Positions 1 through 8,622 of a DNA stretch of 64,000 nucleotides are shown one piece after another. The translations under genes and the position numbers were made by a program. Each line of letters starts with the position of its first letter. The first letter of the stretch is position 1. Under the pieces are notes generated by a model. The model was not told where the DNA came from, searched no databases, and worked only from the letters and a program-made list of their open reading frames with translations. The DNA comes from Beijerinckia mobilis (lineage in GTDB: Bacteria > Pseudomonadota > Alphaproteobacteria > Rhizobiales > Beijerinckiaceae): contig NZ_JQJH01000024.1 in the NCBI RefSeq assembly GCF_000745425.1, positions 1 through 64,000 of the forward strand, read 5' to 3'.

Positions 1-407
1 GCGTCGCTTGCAGCATGGATCTTTGTGCTCATTCCGCCGCGTGAGCGGCCAAGACCCTGGGCATTCGGCCCCCTTTTGCCCGGCGGGCACCCGTCGCGTG
101 CTGATGCGCCCGCACGATGGTGGAATCGATCATCAGCCATTCAATGTCGGCTTCGCGGGCAAGTGCCTCAAACATGGCATCGAGAACACCCATCTCGATC
201 CAGCGATAATAGCGCCTCTTCACCGTCGCGTAGTCGCCAAGCCGCTCGGGAAGATCTCGCCAGCGCCCACCTGAGCGGGCCATCCAAAGCAACGCATTGA
301 GGAACTTGCGGTTGTCCGTGCGAGGTCCGCGTTTGCCCCTTACCGCCGCCTAGGACCAGTGGCGTCAGGCGCTCCCACTGGTCATCGCGCAGTTCATTAC
401 AGTCCAT
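1..407 (-). pseudogene. IS5/IS427-type transposase, frameshifted and cut by the window edge
   Basis: The reading begins MDCNELRDDQWERL at 407 and changes frame near 330, where an extra base appears to follow the GGGKG codons. It resumes as KRGPRTDNRKFLNALLWMAR and runs to the DDE-type segment WLMIDSTIVRAHQHA. A second frame change near 45-60 leads into QGLGRSRGGMSTKIHAA, which continues past base 1. The second shift sits where IS427-group elements normally join orfA and orfB by programmed frameshifting, so it may be functional. The first shift is not expected in this group and probably inactivates the gene. The family call is by recognition of conserved segments, and the missing 3' part prevents checking the full catalytic triad. 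Confidence 0.75.
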
Positions 408-465
408 CGCTGATCTTTCAAAAATCAGCGTTGAATCTGATTTGCGCCTCTCTGGGAATCCCCAA
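1..465 (-). mobile_element. Partial IS5-family (IS427-group-like) insertion sequence
   Basis: The left edge of the window carries the 5' end of an insertion sequence reading on the minus strand, with its transposase start near 407. The outer boundary is not certain. The inverted-repeat-like stretch GGGGATTCCCAGAGAGGCG (about 447-465) is the best candidate for the terminal repeat, but the other end lies outside the window so the pair cannot be compared. The family call rests on the transposase. Confidence 0.7.
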
Positions 466-885
466 ATATTAAATCGTCACTACCGCCTAGCGATGACAAG
501 GGCTGTCTGACTGCTCACGAAGGCGAGCCCGATCATGCCGGTTGCGGACTACGAAAGCATGATTGCGAGCACGCCGTCCAAGGTCGCACTGGAAGAAATT
601 CCGGCGATCGTCGGTCGACGAGTGGGTTGCGGAAGACGAGTCGCATAGTGACTCCCAAATGCCAAGGCCCATGCCGCGAATATCACTAAAGAGATGTACG
701 GCAACGCATGATCTCGACGATGACTCTGGCGTATTGGTGTAATCCGCCGTGGCGTTGAGGGGCGAAGTCGTGAAAACTATATGGGTCACTTCGAAACAGG
801 ACGTAAGATACGCCCGAGCGTTAGCGAAAACTGCATGCCGAGAATGGCGGTCTCAAAAGCCGATAAACAATATACAAAATACAAA
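466..885. other. No recognisable gene between the IS end and the oxidoreductase terminator
   Basis: Short open frames exist on both strands. None has a credible ribosome binding site or a recognisable product. A plus-strand frame ending near 655 (containing PIMPVADYESMIAST) could be the 3' remnant of a gene interrupted by the insertion sequence, but I cannot assign it. Confidence 0.4.
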
Positions 886-912
886 CGCCTGCTCGCCAAA
901 GGCGGGCAGGCG
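886..912 (-). terminator. Intrinsic terminator of the mannitol dehydrogenase-family gene
   Basis: A 12-bp stem (886-897 with 901-912, one G-T pair) closes an AAA loop. On the minus strand it is followed by the T-rich stretch GTTTGTATTTTGTAT. It lies about 30 bases past the stop of the gene at 943-2505. Confidence 0.7.
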
Positions 913-942
913 CTGGGGTGCATAAAAGAAACGGAAAGCCGT

Positions 943-2505
943 TTAATTCAGGCGCGCGGCGATCACGTTGCGCAGATCGTGATGATGCAGATCGGACAGG
1001 GCGCAGCTGAGTTCCTGCACGAGTTCTTCATGATCACGGATATCCGGACCAAAGATCTCCTCAATGCTCAGGAAGGCTCGGGCGAGCTTTGTATGATCCT
1101 CTCCGGCGGTGGTACACAGGTCACGGAGTTCGATCGTCAGCGGATCGTTGAGTTCGACCTTGGTGCCTGACGTATCCTCGAGGGCGAACCAGCGGATCCA
1201 GGCGGCGATCGCCAGAACGGCGCAAGGCGAGGGCCGGCCGGCCTTGAGATTTTCCCGCAGCGGATCAAGGATGCGCATGGCGAGCTTTTCCGAACCATTG
1301 CGCCCGATCCGTCCGACATCATGCTGCAGGGCCGGATTGCGCCAGCGCTGCACGAGCAGCTTGGCGTAGCGGCTCGGATCCGGAGCGGTCGCCGACAGGG
1401 TCGGGGCCTGTTCCTCCAGCATGAAGCGCATGGCGAAATCGACCATCAGAGGATCATTGGCGACCTCGGCGATGGTCGCGTGACCGGCCAGCCCGCCCAG
1501 ATAGGCGAGGACCATATGGGTGCCGTTGAGCATACGCAATTTGGCTTCTTCCCAGGGGGTCACGCTGCTCACGATCTGAGCTCCGCCAGCTTCCCACAGG
1601 GGCCTTTCGCCCTCGAAATCCTCGATCACCCATTGCAGATAGGGTTCGGCGCTAACGGGCGCTGCGTCGAGAACGCCCAGAACATCCTGGGCCATGCGCA
1701 GATCATCCTCGGTTGTCACCGGGACGATCCGGTCGACCATCGTATTAGGGAATTGTACGTTGCGTTCGATCCAATTGGCTAGTTGATCATCCTTGAGCGC
1801 AGCACAATCGATGACGGCCTGACGGACCGTGTCGCCATTGGCACTGAGATTGTCGCAGCTGAGAATGACCGGCGGTTCCTGACCCGCCTTGCGCACGGCG
1901 TCGAGACCCTGCATCAAGGTTCCGATCGTCGTCACTGGCCGTTCGGCCGAGAGATCGTTCTGAATCTCGGGGTCATCGGCGAGCAGCCGGCCACTCGAAG
2001 GCTCCAGCGAATAGCCGCCCGCGGTGACGGTCATGGTGACGATCTTGGTGGTCGGGTCAGCAAGACGTTCGACGAGCCCACGCTCATCGGCCGGGGCATA
2101 AAAAGCCTCACTCAAACTGCCGACGATTTCAGCCTTCGTGCCGGTTGCGTCGCGCTCTAGGACCGTAAACAGGCCATCCTGCTGTTCGAGCGCATCCGGG
2201 GTCGTGGGGCGACGAAGGCTTGCCGAGGCGATACCCCAGGAAAGTCCCTTCTTGCCTTCCGCCTCGATCGCGCGTTGCGTGATCACGGCCTGATGAGCGC
2301 GGTGGAAGGCGCCACAGCCGAGATGCAAAATGCCACTCTTGAGGTGGGTAACATCAAATCCCGGCCGGCGAACGCTTTTCGGCACCATATCAAGGACGGC
2401 GGAGGAAAGCTGAGGCTGTTCGCTGCCCGCATCAATCATGTCGGGTAGATCGATGGTGGTAGCATTGAGCGGTTTTATGCCTAGAGGGGATTGCAAGAAG
2501 GTCAC
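943..2505 (-). CDS. Mannitol dehydrogenase-family polyol/hexuronate oxidoreductase
   Basis: 520 residues, a normal size for the long-chain mannitol 2-dehydrogenase / fructuronate reductase family, whose cytoplasmic members use NAD(P) to interconvert ketoses or ketouronates with polyols or aldonates. The N-terminal nucleotide-binding region shows GILHLGCGAFHRAHQ (about residue 58), and the C-terminal catalytic domain carries the K-x4-N-x-x-H pattern in KLRMLNGTHMV (about residue 320). The start is GTG at 2505 with AGGAG about seven bases upstream. The gene stands alone with its own terminator, next to an IS end and a long AT-rich region. Substrate (mannitol, arabinitol, fructuronate or altronate) cannot be set from sequence, and no polyol transporter is nearby. 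Confidence 0.85.
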   Translation of the reverse strand: MTFLQSPLGIKPLNATTIDLPDMIDAGSEQPQLSSAVLDMVPKSVRRPGFDVTHLKSGILHLGCGAFHRAHQAVITQRAIEAEGKKGLSWGIASASLRRPTTPDALEQQDGLFTVLERDATGTKAEIVGSLSEAFYAPADERGLVERLADPTTKIVTMTVTAGGYSLEPSSGRLLADDPEIQNDLSAERPVTTIGTLMQGLDAVRKAGQEPPVILSCDNLSANGDTVRQAVIDCAALKDDQLANWIERNVQFPNTMVDRIVPVTTEDDLRMAQDVLGVLDAAPVSAEPYLQWVIEDFEGERPLWEAGGAQIVSSVTPWEEAKLRMLNGTHMVLAYLGGLAGHATIAEVANDPLMVDFAMRFMLEEQAPTLSATAPDPSRYAKLLVQRWRNPALQHDVGRIGRNGSEKLAMRILDPLRENLKAGRPSPCAVLAIAAWIRWFALEDTSGTKVELNDPLTIELRDLCTTAGEDHTKLARAFLSIEEIFGPDIRDHEELVQELSCALSDLHHHDLRNVIAARLN

Positions 2506-3302
2506 GAAAAACTCCTGGTGGACGCGCGAGGAGTGGTCTCTCCTGATTGGACTCGACTCGTCATTGACGTCGTACGGACAAAAACCTGTCCGCGGGTTTG
2601 GTCACATCACTGTTGAAGAATGTAAGGGAGGTCACAGGCCGAGGGCAACCCCTGGCCATGTGTAAATATGTCGCACAATCAGAAATGCGTTATTTTGTTA
2701 TTGACATGTGAAAAACGAAAACGGGTAGCGATTCGAATTGAGCAAATCACCAATTTTTGGGCAAAAAATCACATAAATGCCGCCATTACCGCCGAAACGC
2801 GAACTGCAGCATACGAATTTGTGAATTAAAAAAAGTACAAGTGCGGTAATTTCAGCACATCTCACAAAAATTTTTTTCTAAAATTCTCGCGTTCTTGTGC
2901 TGGTCCGGGCCATGCTTTAGTGGCCGCTCGAATTTGGACCAATAGTCGTCGTGGAAATTTACACGAGCCAAAACTTCACATAAGACCAAATCAGATCAAT
3001 GTGACTCCGCATGATTTGGTTCTGGGTGGATTTGGCGTTCGCAAAAGCGGCCGGCGAGTTTCGAGCAGAACCTCATGGGTCACGATCGGCCGGGATCAAG
3101 GCGAGCCGCGATATGGTTCAGGCGATCTCGTGCCGATATTATATATATGAAACTGTGGATGATGCGGACTTTGCCGCTTCAAATCCTTTCACTGCATCGG
3201 GTGCATCCGGAAACCGGGTTTGCCTCGATGCTTTAGCCACCTGCGAAGATGTCGAGGCTGTGCCTCGCCAGCTTTGCGGTCATTCAGGAAAGTTTGCAGA
3301 AT
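2506..3302. other. AT-rich non-coding region upstream of prfB
   Basis: About 800 bases without a supported gene. The part from about 2660 to 2900 is much richer in A and T than the surroundings, with runs such as AAAAATTTTTTT near 2865. It lies between divergently transcribed genes and must hold both promoters. I see no clear repeat, RNA gene or operator in it. Confidence 0.5.
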
Positions 3303-4434
3303 ATGCGCGCCGAAGCCGAAGCGCTCGTCGAAACGATCAAGCAATCCTTGGGATTGCTGAGGAGGCATCTTTGACGTCGATACATCGACGCGCCGCCTCG
3401 CGGAACTCAATGCAAAAGTAGAAAATCCCGATCTCTGGAATGATGCCGAAGCCGCGCAGAAGATCATGCGCGAGCGTACCGAGCTCGAAGAGCGTCTCGG
3501 GTCGCTCAAACAATTCGAAACCGAACTCGATGATGCGGCGACGCTGATCGAGCTGGCCGAGGCTGAAGGGGATGAAAGTGTCGAAAAGGAAGGGATCGAA
3601 CAGCTCAAATCCTTGAAGACCGAAGCCGAGCGGCGTCAGATCGAGGCGCTTTTGTCGGGTGAGGTTGATGCCAATGACACTTATATAGAAGTGCATTCCG
3701 GTGCCGGTGGCACGGAAAGCTGCGATTGGGCGCGCATGCTGTTTCGCATGTATGCCCGATGGGCAGAACGGCATAAGTTCAAGGTCGAGATCATCGAAGA
3801 GACTGCGGGAGATGAGGCTGGCATCAAATCCGCCACGCTGCTCGTCAAGGGTCACAATGCACATGGCTGGGCGAAAACCGAATCCGGCGTCCATCGGCTG
3901 GTGCGCATCTCGCCTTTCGACTCCAATGCCAGGCGGCATACGAGCTTCGCTTCCGTCTGGGTCTATCCGGTGATCGATGACAAGATCGAGATTGATGTGA
4001 AGGAAAGCGACTGCCGGATCGATACTTATCGATCTTCGGGCGCTGGCGGCCAGCACATCAATACGACCGATTCCGCAGTGCGTATCACCCATATTCCCTC
4101 AGGCATTGTCGTTGCCTGTCAGGGCGAGCGTTCCCAACACAAGAACCGGGCGACAGCCTGGAACATGCTGCGGGCACGCCTTTATGAAAAGGAACTCGAG
4201 CGCCGTGAGGCCGAGGCCAATGCCACGGAGGCGACGAAGACCGATATCGGTTGGGGGCACCAGATCCGCTCTTACGTTCTCCAGCCTTATCAGCTCGTCA
4301 AGGATTTGCGTACGGGCGTGACATCCGGCACACCGGATGAAGTGCTCGATGGTGACCTTGACCTCTTCATGGAGGCGGCTCTCGCTCAAAAGGTAAATGG
4401 CGGAGGGCCGGTCGTCGTCGACGATGTCGAATGA
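3303..4434 (+). CDS. prfB: Peptide chain release factor 2, with programmed +1 frameshift
   Basis: Reads UAA/UGA stop codons on the ribosome and releases the finished protein. The first 23 codons (from ATG 3303) end at an in-frame TGA at 3372-3374. Translation continues after a +1 shift as DVDTSTRRLAELNAK and runs to 4434, giving about 377 residues, the usual RF2 length. The stop-codon recognition tripeptide SPF is present in VRISPFDSNARRHTSF, and the peptidyl-transferase motif GGQ in SSGAGGQHINTTDSA. The short first frame is required: the second frame alone lacks the N-terminal helix. A G+C-rich hairpin after the stop looks like its terminator. The neighbouring rhomboid gene follows 183 bases downstream. 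Confidence 0.95.
3360..3375 (+). promoter_or_regulatory. prfB +1 frameshift (recoding) site
   Basis: The slippery sequence CTTTGAC (3369-3375) contains the in-frame TGA. An internal Shine-Dalgarno AGGAGG (3360-3365) ends three bases before the CTT codon, as in the classic autoregulated RF2 frameshift. Low RF2 lets the ribosome pause at TGA and slip forward. Confidence 0.93.
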
Positions 4435-4443
4435 TGAGATCAT

Positions 4444-4474
4444 TTGCCGGGCCTCATGCCATACGGCCCGGTAA
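4444..4474 (+). terminator. Probable terminator after prfB
   Basis: A 10-bp stem (4444-4453 with 4465-4474, one G-T pair) and an 11-base loop sit 9 bases past the prfB stop, followed by the pyrimidine-rich TTCTCT. The T tract is weak, so termination efficiency is uncertain. Confidence 0.6.
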
Positions 4475-4617
4475 TTCTCTGTGCTGTCACGGATGCGATC
4501 GCCATAAACACGATACCCTGTCGCTACCGGCCGGAGGCGTCGCGTTGTCCGGAAAGCGGTTGCTGACAGTTGATCCACAAGCCATTCTGCGCAATGCGCT
4601 AAACCAGGTTGAGGCCC

Positions 4618-5406
4618 ATGTTGGCGAAACGGGAACGAATCTTCAATATTCCCCCCGTGGTTCTCACGCTGCTTGTCATTTTCTTCGCCATTCAGGCGAT
4701 CATGGACTGGCTTTCGCCTGAAAACATGCTCCTTGTGGTGCGGTCCTTCGCCTTCGTGCCGGGCCGTCTCACTTTTGCTATTGATCCAGACCGGATCACG
4801 GCTGTTTTGAATGCGCTCGCCCGCGAGGATGAATTCAAGATGCAGGCGGCCTTGTTCTTTTTGGGCAATGGCGAACCGCATTATTGGAGCGTTCTGACTT
4901 ATGCCTTCCTGCATGGCGGGTGGATGCATGTCGGCATGAATGGTCTCTGGTTTGGGGCCTTTGGCTCGGCGGTGGCGCGTCGTTTCGGATCTCGTCGTTT
5001 TCTGCTTTTCTGCGCTGGCGGGGCCGTCGCCGGTGCCTTCATGCATTATCTGACGCATATGGCCGATCTTCAGCCGGTGGTCGGTGCTTCGGCCGTGGTC
5101 TCCGCGACAATGGCCGCAGCCATCCGGTTTGTCTTTCAGCCTGGCGCACCGCTCGGACGCAGCCTCGGCTTCATCGACAGCCGGGATGAGGATTTGTACA
5201 GGCAACCGGCCTTGCCGCTCCGTGCCATTTTTTCCGATCAGCAGGCGCTGACTTTTCTCACCTTCTGGTTCCTGTCGAATTTCCTGTTCGGTGTTTTACC
5301 GGGCTCCTTTGGAGTGACCGATGCGACCGTCGCCTGGGAGGCGCATATCGGCGGCTTTCTGTTCGGGCTCGTCGCCTTTCGCTGGTTCGACCGCGCCAAT
5401 GGGTAA
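4618..5406 (+). CDS. Rhomboid-family intramembrane serine protease
   Basis: 262 residues from ATG 4618, with hydrophobic segments spaced as in a six-helix rhomboid. The family cleaves transmembrane helices within the membrane. Helix 1 starts near residue 12. The L1-loop/helix-2 signature HGGWMHVGMN lies near residue 99, the catalytic serine is in GASAV (S158), and the catalytic histidine is in EAHIGGFLFG near the C-terminus. All expected catalytic residues are therefore visible. A TTG nine bases upstream is an alternative start, but ATG is preferred. It is a single gene between the prfB terminator and convergent cbbR, and the context does not point to a substrate. Confidence 0.88.
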   Translation: MLAKRERIFNIPPVVLTLLVIFFAIQAIMDWLSPENMLLVVRSFAFVPGRLTFAIDPDRITAVLNALAREDEFKMQAALFFLGNGEPHYWSVLTYAFLHGGWMHVGMNGLWFGAFGSAVARRFGSRRFLLFCAGGAVAGAFMHYLTHMADLQPVVGASAVVSATMAAAIRFVFQPGAPLGRSLGFIDSRDEDLYRQPALPLRAIFSDQQALTFLTFWFLSNFLFGVLPGSFGVTDATVAWEAHIGGFLFGLVAFRWFDRANG

Positions 5407-5539
5407 AGGCCTCCGTGCGTGAAAGCGCGCATTCGCGGCTAAGATGCTGAAACGTCGCGGAGGGCAACATTGCCCGTAAATCACCCATTACTCGTCGTAC
5501 CGTTTCGTTGTCGTCTGCAACAGACGTTGCCTACCGGAG

Positions 5540-6511
5540 TCAAGCGACACGGCCCGACGGTGCGGAAGGGCCGCCTTGCGTCAGGCGCATTCTTTCAGGG
5601 TGAAGGGAGGGAAGAAACATACGCCCATCCTTCAGAATGAAATCCCAGAGTTTGCTCGTCGCTGTGCTGAGTGTCCGGTTGGCGTGACGGACGATGAACC
5701 ATTGCCGGATGATTGGCAAGCCATCGACGTCAAGAACCACGAGACGTCCATCTGCTACTTCCGCCTCGACTGTATGCGCGGAAATCAACGTCAATCCTAA
5801 ACCCGCCATTACCGCCTGTTTGATCGTTTCATTCGAGCCGATTTCCACTTTCACCCGCGGCGGCTGGATAATGATTCCATCAAAGAAATATTCGAAGATA
5901 CTGCGCGATCCGGATCCTTCCTCCCGCACCAGGAAGCTTTCGTTGGCGAGATCGGTTCGTTTGAGGCAGCGTTTGTGTGCGAGCGGATGATCGGGGGGCG
6001 CCACGAGCACCTGCGGATGCGGACCAATCATCCCGCTGTGGACGGGAAAATCGAGCGGAGGGCGCCCCATCAGGGCGATGTCAATCGCATAATCGCGCAG
6101 GGCGGTGATTGTCTCTGACCGGTTGCCGACAATGATCGATAATTCGATGTCCGTATGTTCTCGCATGAAAGCTGCGAGCAGTCGCGGAGCAAAATATTTG
6201 GCGGTGGAAACGACGCCGATCGTGACATGACTGAGGCCCATGTCGCGATGTGCGCTCAATGAATTGTTGAGCTCCGTCAATAATTGCTCGATGCGGGTGG
6301 CGACATTCACGACTTCCTGTCCGGCTGCATTCACCCGCAACCGACCACTCGTACGATCGAACAATGGGACGCCGGCATCTTCCTCGAGAAGCTTGATGCG
6401 GGCCGTCAGGGCCGCCGCAGTGACGCCTAGCTCGTCGGCTGCAGCCACGATGGTGCTGAATTTCGAGACGGCCTTGATGGTAGTGAGCTGCTTGAGCGTC
6501 AGCCGCTGCAT
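5540..6511 (-). CDS. cbbR: LysR-type regulator of the Calvin-cycle operon
   Basis: 323 residues. The N-terminal winged helix-turn-helix starts MQRLTLKQLTTIKAVSKF and includes AAADELGVTAAALTARIKLLEE. The rest is a LysR effector-binding domain. CbbR proteins activate cbb operons in response to RuBP, NADPH or other cycle metabolites. The gene is transcribed divergently from cbbF with a 157-bp shared region, the standard CbbR arrangement. An in-frame start 29 codons further upstream exists, but the ATG at 6511 matches the family start and is preceded by GGGGAGGAAAAT. The identity rests on position plus LysR features. The effector cannot be read from the sequence. Confidence 0.9.
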   Translation of the reverse strand: MQRLTLKQLTTIKAVSKFSTIVAAADELGVTAAALTARIKLLEEDAGVPLFDRTSGRLRVNAAGQEVVNVATRIEQLLTELNNSLSAHRDMGLSHVTIGVVSTAKYFAPRLLAAFMREHTDIELSIIVGNRSETITALRDYAIDIALMGRPPLDFPVHSGMIGPHPQVLVAPPDHPLAHKRCLKRTDLANESFLVREEGSGSRSIFEYFFDGIIIQPPRVKVEIGSNETIKQAVMAGLGLTLISAHTVEAEVADGRLVVLDVDGLPIIRQWFIVRHANRTLSTATSKLWDFILKDGRMFLPSLHPERMRLTQGGPSAPSGRVA

Positions 6512-6571
6512 GATATTTTCCTCCCCTAATAGTTGTATATCTGGCTTTGCACTAGTTTTGAGATCGTCAAG

Positions 6572-6588
6572 ACTCAATTTTTTTGAGT
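6572..6588. promoter_or_regulatory. Inverted repeat in the cbbR-cbbF region, candidate CbbR operator
   Basis: ACTCAA (6572-6577) and TTGAGT (6583-6588) form a perfect inverted repeat around TTTTT. A second, overlapping dyad TGAG-N6-CTCA follows at 6584-6597. Both fit the loose T-N11-A pattern of LysR sites and lie between divergent cbbR and cbbF. No binding evidence exists. Confidence 0.45.
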
Positions 6589-6668
6589 TCATCCTCAATA
6601 TTATTCATTTTTATTTTAGCCGAACTTCCGCGACAGTGCATCAACGAAACAAAACACATAGGGCGGAA

Positions 6669-7724
6669 ATGCTGCGGAGTGCTCGAACCCCGGATCTGCA
6701 AAATTATTTGGATCAAGCGAGTGTGGCCGCTCCGGATCTGCGCGGCGCTGCCAGGATTATCGCCGCAATTGCGGCGAGCGCGGCCGAACTCGCTGATCTC
6801 ATTGCCCTTGGTGGGCTCGCCGGCAAGCTTGGCGCGCAGAAGGGCAGTGCCAATCAGGATGGAGACATTCAGAAAGAGCTGGATGTCGTTGCCAATGATG
6901 TTTTCGTGAGTGCGCTGCAACAAGCTGGCGCCGGCGTGGTCGTCTCCGAGGAACTGCGTGATCCGCTTGTTCTCAACAGCGATGGCGTATTGGCCATCGC
7001 GATCGATCCGCTTGATGGCTCGTCCAATATCGATGCGAATGTCTCGATCGGTACGATCTTTTCGATCATGCCCATGCTGCCTGCGGCGGCTGATCTCAGA
7101 ATGCATTTTCTGCAGCCAGGCCATCAGCAACTCGCCAGCGGGTTTGTGATCTACGGCCCGCAAACGTCGATCGTCTTCACGCTGGGCTCAGGGACCACGG
7201 TCTTCACGCTCGACCGTAAGGAAGGGCAATTCCGTCAAGCGGTTGAACATGTCTCCATTCCGCGGGATTCCGTGGAATATGCCATCAATGCTTCCAATAC
7301 ACGGCATTGGAGCGATGCGATTCAGGCTTTCATCAATGCCTGTGTGAAGGGCACTGAAGGTCCCTTGAAGCGCAATCATAATATGCGCTGGATCGCTTCT
7401 CTGGTGGCTGATTGTTATCGCATCCTGATGCGTGGCGGTTTGTTTCTTTATCCCGCCGACCAGCGCACCGGCTATGGCGAAGGCCGGCTACGGCTCCTTT
7501 ATGAAGCCAACCCGATCGCCTTCCTCGTCGAACAGGCAGGTGGCAAGGCGACAAACTGTCGCCAGCGCATACTTGACGTCATACCGACTGACATTCATGG
7601 GCGTGTCCCGCTCGTCCTGGGTTCGGCGGATCAAGTGGATCTCGTCCAGCGTTATCATGCAGATCCGCAATTCTATGCAGAACAGGCACCGCTTTTCGGC
7701 AAACGCGGTCTCATCCGGAACTGA
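6669..7724 (+). CDS. cbbF: Fructose-1,6-bisphosphatase, class I, Calvin cycle
   Basis: 351 residues. Removes the 1-phosphate from fructose 1,6-bisphosphate (and in many CbbF enzymes from sedoheptulose 1,7-bisphosphate), feeding RuBP regeneration in the cytoplasm. The metal and phosphate-binding motif IAIDPLDGSSNIDANVS (about residue 115) and the substrate segment RNHNMRWIASLVADCYRI identify the class I FBPase fold. The start ATG 6669 (MLRSARTPDLQNYL) follows GGGCGGAA; upstream in-frame codons run back into the cbbR promoter region and are unlikely. First gene of the cbb operon, 11 bases ahead of cbbP. Confidence 0.95.
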   Translation: MLRSARTPDLQNYLDQASVAAPDLRGAARIIAAIAASAAELADLIALGGLAGKLGAQKGSANQDGDIQKELDVVANDVFVSALQQAGAGVVVSEELRDPLVLNSDGVLAIAIDPLDGSSNIDANVSIGTIFSIMPMLPAAADLRMHFLQPGHQQLASGFVIYGPQTSIVFTLGSGTTVFTLDRKEGQFRQAVEHVSIPRDSVEYAINASNTRHWSDAIQAFINACVKGTEGPLKRNHNMRWIASLVADCYRILMRGGLFLYPADQRTGYGEGRLRLLYEANPIAFLVEQAGGKATNCRQRILDVIPTDIHGRVPLVLGSADQVDLVQRYHADPQFYAEQAPLFGKRGLIRN

Positions 7725-7735
7725 GGGCAAAGACC

Positions 7736-8611
7736 ATGTCCGCGAGACATCCGATCATTTCCGTGACCGGCTCATCAGGGGCTGGCACAACTTCGGTGCG
7801 CAAAACATTCGAGCAGATCTTCCGCCGCGAGAAGGTCGGCGCGGCCTATATCGAAGGGGATGCCTTCCATCGCTACGATCGCCTCGAAATGCGTAAGCGC
7901 ATGGCCGAGGAGGAGGCGAAAGGCAATTTCAATTTCAGCCACTTCGGGCCAGAAGCCAATCTTCTCGAGGAGCTCGAGTCGGTCTTCCGCACCTACAGCG
8001 AAACCGGCCTCGCCAAGACGCGCCATTATGTGCATGATCTCGTCGAGGGCGACCAGTACAAATGTCCTCCAGGTACATTCACCGAATGGGAAGCGCTGCC
8101 CGAAGGGAGCGAAATTCTCTTCTATGAAGGTCTGCATGGCGCGGTCGTGACCGAGAAGGTCAATACGGCGCAATATGGCGATCTCAAGATCGGTGTCGTT
8201 CCCGTCATCAACCTCGAATGGATCCAGAAGATCCATCGTGACCGCTCGGCGCGTGGCTATTCAATGGAAGCGGTCATGGATACGATCCTGCGCCGTATGC
8301 CAGATTATATTCACTATATCTGTCCGCAATTCACCGAGACGGATATCAACTTCCAGCGTGTTCCGCTGGTGGATACATCAAATCCGTTCACCGCGCGTTG
8401 GATTCCGACGGCGGATGAATCGATGGTCATTATCCGGTTCCGTAACCCGCGTGGCATCGACTTTCCCTATCTGCATTCGATGATCCGCGACAGCTTCATG
8501 TCGCGCGCCAATTCGATTGTCATTCCGGGAAGCAAGCTCGATCTCGCAATGCAACTGATCCTGACACCCTACATCATGCAGCTCTGCGAGCGGCGCCGGC
8601 GCATCATCTGA
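7736..8611 (+). CDS. cbbP: Phosphoribulokinase
   Basis: 291 residues, the size of the proteobacterial octameric enzyme. It phosphorylates ribulose 5-phosphate with ATP to give RuBP, the Rubisco substrate. The P-loop reads [11 protein letters not shown] (residues 11-21), and the downstream segments [10 protein letters not shown] and EGLHGAVV are typical of phosphoribulokinase. Its presence beside Rubisco makes the Calvin cycle complete at its two diagnostic steps. It lies 11 bases after cbbF and 11 before cbbT, so the genes are probably cotranscribed. Confidence 0.97.
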   Translation: MSARHPIISVTGSSGAGTTSVRKTFEQIFRREKVGAAYIEGDAFHRYDRLEMRKRMAEEEAKGNFNFSHFGPEANLLEELESVFRTYSETGLAKTRHYVHDLVEGDQYKCPPGTFTEWEALPEGSEILFYEGLHGAVVTEKVNTAQYGDLKIGVVPVINLEWIQKIHRDRSARGYSMEAVMDTILRRMPDYIHYICPQFTETDINFQRVPLVDTSNPFTARWIPTADESMVIIRFRNPRGIDFPYLHSMIRDSFMSRANSIVIPGSKLDLAMQLILTPYIMQLCERRRRII

Positions 8612-8622
8612 CGGAGACAGAC

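Noticed and set aside
781-1170. Plus-strand frame opposite the oxidoreductase 3' end
   Set aside because: It runs through the terminator hairpin and the antisense of the dehydrogenase, with no homology signal.
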